Assembly (NCBI GenBank): GCA_946481225.1
Contig: CAMLNJ010000082.1
Location: forward strand, 1-9,276
DNA length: 9,276 nucleotides
Source of the DNA: an uncultured Verrucomicrobiota bacterium
GTDB lineage: Bacteria > Verrucomicrobiota > Verrucomicrobiae > Opitutales > Opitutaceae
Direction: 5' to 3'
Numbering within the stretch: the stretch's first letter is position 1; every line of letters starts with the position of its first letter. Position numbers and translations under genes: made by a program. Under the pieces are notes generated by a model. That model worked only from the letters and a program-made list of their open reading frames with translations, did not search any database and was not told where the DNA came from. Shown here piece by piece: positions 6,540 through 9,276 of this stretch.

Positions 6540-7547
6540 TCACAAACCCAGCGCGTCGCGTTTCGCCAGATACCAGGCCACCGTTTCCGCGAGCCCCGCG
6601 CGCAATTCCGTCCTCGGCCGCCAACCGAGGCGCTCGCCCGCCTTCGCGATGTCGAGATACTTCACCGACTTCACTTGCGGGCCGGTGATCAGAGGCTCCT
6701 CCGGCACCGCCTGGCCCGTCACCGCGTTCCAGGCGCGCGTCAGCTCGACCATCGCCTCGCGAAGGGAGAGCGGAGCACCCGATCCAAAGTTAAACGCCTC
6801 CCCGCAGATCCCCGGGGCCTCCAGCCGTTCCGCCGCCGCGAGATAGCCCTCCGCCATGTCCCGCACGTGGAGCAGCTCGAGCACGTTCGAGCCGTCGGTG
6901 CCGTCGATGAGCGGACGCTCCCCGCGCATCAGCCGCCGGATCGAGACCGGCACGATGCGAGTGAAATTCGTGTCCCCCGGGCCGTAGGTGTTCATCCAGC
7001 GGCACACCGCCGTCTGCATGCCGTAGATTTTCGCGTAGCAACGCACCGCGATGTCGGCAGCGACCTTCGTCGGCGCGTAGATGTTGGCCGCCGGCAGGGG
7101 CGACGCGTCCTCGGGGATCGCCGCGCTCGTGTTCGTGGCGCCATAATACGCGCCCGACGAGGCGAAGACCACTCGCCGCGAGCGCCGCGAAAGCCGGCAG
7201 GCATCGAGCACGTGGTAGGCGCCCATCACGTTCACCTCCGCCGTTTCGAGCGGAAGGGCGTTCGAGATCGGCACGATCGGCTGCGCCGCGAGCAAAAACA
7301 CGGTGTCGGGCTCGAGCCGGGCGATCAGCAGCTTCGTCGCCGCGGCGTCCCGGATGTCGCCGTTCACCAGGGTCAGGCGCGAATCGAGGCCGGCCAGCCG
7401 CAGGTAGGAGTCGGCCGGCGACAGCCTGTCCAACACGAGCACTTGCGCGCCCCGAGCGAGCAGTTGCTCGCAAAGATGGGCGCCGCCAAAGCCCGCGCCG
7501 CCGATCACGAGCGCGCGATGGTTCTTCCAAAAACCGGAGGAGGCCAT
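6540..7547 (-). CDS. NAD-dependent nucleotide-sugar epimerase/reductase (extended SDR)
   Basis: This 335-residue extended short-chain dehydrogenase/reductase probably acts on an NDP-sugar in surface polysaccharide synthesis. The Rossmann nucleotide-binding loop GGAGFGG (16-22) is close to the start, followed by the acidic end of strand two (Asp40), NGDIRD (62-67) for the adenine side, the serines of FASSGAYYG (Ser130/Ser131) and the catalytic Y-x-x-x-K (Tyr157, Lys161). The later part contains NTYGPGDTNFTRIVP (186-200), a sugar-binding region of the CDP-glucose/GDP-mannose dehydratase-like group. It lacks the Asp-Glu or Asp-Lys pair that 4,6-dehydratases carry next to the active Ser/Thr, so epimerase or reductase is likelier. 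The frame is open upstream, but that part is the shadow of the preceding gene; the ATG at 7547 lies 8 bases after that gene's stop. Substrate unknown. Confidence 0.85.
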   Translation of the reverse strand: MASSGFWKNHRALVIGGAGFGGAHLCEQLLARGAQVLVLDRLSPADSYLRLAGLDSRLTLVNGDIRDAAATKLLIARLEPDTVFLLAAQPIVPISNALPLETAEVNVMGAYHVLDACRLSRRSRRVVFASSGAYYGATNTSAAIPEDASPLPAANIYAPTKVAADIAVRCYAKIYGMQTAVCRWMNTYGPGDTNFTRIVPVSIRRLMRGERPLIDGTDGSNVLELLHVRDMAEGYLAAAERLEAPGICGEAFNFGSGAPLSLREAMVELTRAWNAVTGQAVPEEPLITGPQVKSVKYLDIAKAGERLGWRPRTELRAGLAETVAWYLAKRDALGL

Positions 7548-7555
7548 GCGCGGGA

Positions 7556-8827
7556 TCAGTGCGAACGCACCGTCAGCAAGGCCTCGTTGTCTTGCGCCAG
7601 CTCGCTTCGCGTCGCGCCGAAGGAGCCCTCCGGCTGGCTGAAATACCAGAGGTAGAAAAGGATCGTGCGGCGCAGCCCGTCGTGAAACGAAACCGACGGG
7701 GTGAAGCCGGCGACGTTCTTGATTCTTGTGCCGCAGAGATGCTGCTTCGAGATCGCCACCACGCCCGACACGGGGTGGGTCAGGCGGATGTAGCGGCTCC
7801 AGATCAGATTGGCCAGGCGCGGGTCGCCTCCGCAACGCATCGCGTCTTCCTGCATGTTCGCCACCATGTCCACCACGTCGCGCAGCACGTCCGGCGTGGC
7901 CGAATAATGCACGCCCGGCAGATTGAACACGAGGCCGCGGCACTTCGGCTCCCGCGCGAGCGCCATGAAGGCGCGCGCCGCGTCCTCGACGTAAAGATAG
8001 TCGCGATGGTGCTGCAGGCTGGTGTAGTAAAGCTCGGGCGCGTCGTGGCTGCGGAAGATGTCCCGCATCGCCTTCGGAACGAGCCGGTAGTTGGTGTTGA
8101 AATCGTAAGGCCCGAAAAGATTGCACATGCGAAGCACGATCGTCTCAAGACCGAGCGCCTGGTGGTAGGTCGAGGAGAAGATGTCCGCCGCCAGCTTGGC
8201 CGCGTCGTAGACGCCGACGCCGCGCAGTTCGGATTTCTCCTCCTCGTAGGGCAGGTCATCGGACTCGCCGTAGACCTTGTCGGTCGAGGAATACAACAAC
8301 ACCGGGCGCTTGTCCACGGGCAGCAGGCGCGCCGCCTCGGCGAGGTTCACAAAGCCCATCGTGTTGGCCAGGATCGTCGCGTAGGGATCGTGCATCGCCT
8401 TCTCCACCGTCGTCGCGCCGGCCGCCAGATGGAAAATGAAGTCGAAGCGACCGCGATGCACGATCTCGTGCATGCAAGCCTTGTCCGTGATGTCCGCCTC
8501 CACGACGTCCAGTTTCTCTCGCAGCCCCGCCAGATCGATCTGCGAGCCGTGCGCCGGCCTGGTGTCGCAATCCAAGGCGGTCACGCGAGCCCCGGCCGCG
8601 TGCAAGGCCCGGGAAAGGTGCCCGCCGACAAAGCCGAATGCTCCCGTGACCAGCGCCCGTTTGCCGGTCCAGAACTCGCGGTCGCGATCAATGCTCTCCG
8701 CGAGCGCCGGGCTAGGCCAGGAGTCCGCGATCACGGCGGTCCTGGGTTCCTCCTCCGCGACGGGAAAGACGCTTCCATCAGCATAGGGGAAAATCGGGCG
8801 AGACGTTTCTTCGTTGGTGAATTTCAT
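7556..8827 (-). CDS. NDP-sugar 4,6-dehydratase-like protein (extended SDR)
   Basis: This is a 423-residue extended SDR. The Rossmann loop GAFGFVG (62-68) is preceded by FWTGKRALVTG, a wording typical of CDP-glucose 4,6-dehydratase-like proteins. Further features are DIT (112-114), HLAAGATT (133-140), the active-site stretch SSTDKVYG (180-187, with Thr182-Asp183-Lys184) and the catalytic Y-x-x-x-K (Tyr207, Lys211), then RMCNLFGPYDFN (233-244). The Thr-Asp-Lys triad suggests NAD-dependent 4,6-dehydration giving a 4-keto-6-deoxy sugar. About 50 residues before the Rossmann fold are unlike the family core and have no motif I recognise, so the true start could lie further in, although the ATG at 8827 is the first in frame. 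It leads the two-gene minus-strand operon. The substrate (CDP-glucose, GDP-mannose or other) is inference. Confidence 0.85.
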   Translation of the reverse strand: MKFTNEETSRPIFPYADGSVFPVAEEEPRTAVIADSWPSPALAESIDRDREFWTGKRALVTGAFGFVGGHLSRALHAAGARVTALDCDTRPAHGSQIDLAGLREKLDVVEADITDKACMHEIVHRGRFDFIFHLAAGATTVEKAMHDPYATILANTMGFVNLAEAARLLPVDKRPVLLYSSTDKVYGESDDLPYEEEKSELRGVGVYDAAKLAADIFSSTYHQALGLETIVLRMCNLFGPYDFNTNYRLVPKAMRDIFRSHDAPELYYTSLQHHRDYLYVEDAARAFMALAREPKCRGLVFNLPGVHYSATPDVLRDVVDMVANMQEDAMRCGGDPRLANLIWSRYIRLTHPVSGVVAISKQHLCGTRIKNVAGFTPSVSFHDGLRRTILFYLWYFSQPEGSFGATRSELAQDNEALLTVRSH

Positions 8828-9092
8828 GCGCGTTTGGTTGAGACTTGACCGCGCCTCTGCGTCCGCCGCTCCGCCCGCGCAAGGCAGGACTTGGCGGACC
8901 GGCCGGCGCCGTTCCCGCCTTCGGATGTATTTTACGAGTGATAATCGCCTCGACGCAGGCCCCCGCCCCCTGCCAAGTCCGGAAAAACACCGGGCGACCC
9001 GCCACCTCCCGACCCCGGACCGGGCGAAGATGGAAATTTCCTTTCCGCCGCTCCGGGGCTTGTCACCCTCCCGTCTCTTTCACCACACCACG
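8828..9092. promoter_or_regulatory. Divergent intergenic region between the SDR operon and prs
   Basis: The 265 bases contain no credible gene and must carry the promoters of both directions. The only AT-rich pocket (about 8925-8946) holds a GATAAT on the plus strand (8940-8945) and a TAAAAT on the minus strand (complement of 8929-8934), both one base from the TATAAT consensus, but neither has a good -35 box at normal spacing. A 9-bp inverted repeat (8887-8895 and 8972-8980) is centred on this pocket. No Shine-Dalgarno motif precedes either start. Confidence 0.4.
8887..8980. repeat. Widely spaced 9-bp inverted repeat flanking the candidate promoters
   Basis: GGACTTGGC (8887-8895) and GCCAAGTCC (8972-8980) are exact reverse complements separated by 76 bases. 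Their midpoint, near 8933, falls in the AT-rich pocket with -10-like hexamers on both strands. Paired operator half-sites are possible; chance is also possible at this length. Confidence 0.3.
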
Positions 9093-9276
9093 ATGAGCGC
9101 CCCCCGCCTGAAGATTTTCTCCGGCAACTCGAATCGACCTCTCGCCGAGGAGATTTGCAACCACGTGGGGGTGCCGCTCGGCGAAGCCACGGTGACCTCG
9201 TTCCCCGACGGCGAGTCCTTCGTCAAAATCAACGAGAACATCCGCGGCCAGGACATCTACCTTGTCCAGTCCACCT
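9093..9276 (+). CDS. prs: Ribose-phosphate pyrophosphokinase, N-terminal part
   Basis: Prs makes PRPP from ribose 5-phosphate and ATP for nucleotide, histidine and tryptophan synthesis in the cytoplasm. Only the first 61 codons are in the window; the gene continues past its right edge. The visible part matches the family start closely: KIFSGNSNRPLAEEI (7-21), a short linker, then FPDGESFVKINENIRGQD (38-55) and IYLVQST (56 onward toward the edge), corresponding to the conserved first strands and the FPDGE segment of PRPP synthetases. The ATG at 9093 gives the normal family start with no extension. The leader has no Shine-Dalgarno motif. It is transcribed away from the SDR operon. Catalytic and PRPP-binding loops lie outside the window, so intactness cannot be judged. 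Confidence 0.93.
   Translation, partial: MSAPRLKIFSGNSNRPLAEEICNHVGVPLGEATVTSFPDGESFVKINENIRGQDIYLVQST

Noticed and set aside
7548..8126. Extension of the second SDR upstream to 8126
   Set aside because: This part is antisense-frame shadow of the first SDR on the same strand; the Rossmann fold begins right after the ATG at 7547.
7559..8848. 429-residue plus-strand frame opposite the dehydratase-like SDR
   Set aside because: It is an Arg/His/Val-rich shadow of the minus-strand gene, which has all expected SDR motifs.
1..9276. CRISPR array, tRNA/rRNA gene, insertion sequence or phage module
   Set aside because: I saw no regularly spaced direct repeats, no tRNA- or rRNA-like stretches, and no transposase, integrase or phage protein in any frame.

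Overview
The window is GC-rich bacterial chromosome. I read it as a Gram-negative of the Verrucomicrobiota, most likely an Opitutaceae-type genome. The grounds are the outer-membrane and lipid A genes (bamA, skp, lpxD), very strong C/G-ending codon use, starts without Shine-Dalgarno motifs, and two kinds of intergenic repeat that I associate with verrucomicrobial genomes. The phylum is inference; the Gram-negative envelope is directly supported by the genes.

Layout, left to right. Positions 1-64 hold the rho-independent terminator of a gene lying outside the window. A gene-free leader (65-489) precedes dnaB (490-1923), the replicative helicase. bamA (1904-4375), the outer-membrane protein insertase, starts inside the end of dnaB at a TTG codon. 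It is followed by skp/ompH (4433-5116), a periplasmic chaperone, and a strong terminator (5141-5178). A 256-base spacer then carries intergenic repeats up to the start of lpxD (5435-6484), the lipid A N-acyltransferase. Converging on lpxD are two minus-strand extended-SDR nucleotide-sugar enzymes, read from 8827 to 7556 and then from 7547 to 6540 with an 8-base gap, so probably one operon. A 265-base divergent intergenic region separates them from the first 61 codons of prs (ribose-phosphate pyrophosphokinase, 9093 onward), which runs off the window.

How the genes work together: bamA-skp-lpxD is the classical envelope-biogenesis order (protein insertion into the outer membrane, its chaperone, and lipid A acylation), here placed directly behind dnaB. 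The SDR pair probably makes a modified nucleotide sugar for surface polysaccharide: the first protein has a 4,6-dehydratase-like Thr-Asp-Lys motif, while the second lacks it and so is more likely an epimerase or reductase. prs is housekeeping (PRPP synthesis).

I see no clear undescribed system. The points most worth a second look are the dnaB/bamA overlap, the layered repeats in front of lpxD, a duplicated acidic DPDG motif beside the BamA LRGF element, the two-step sugar-enzyme pair, and an inverted repeat centred on the only AT-rich pocket of the SDR/prs divergent promoter region.
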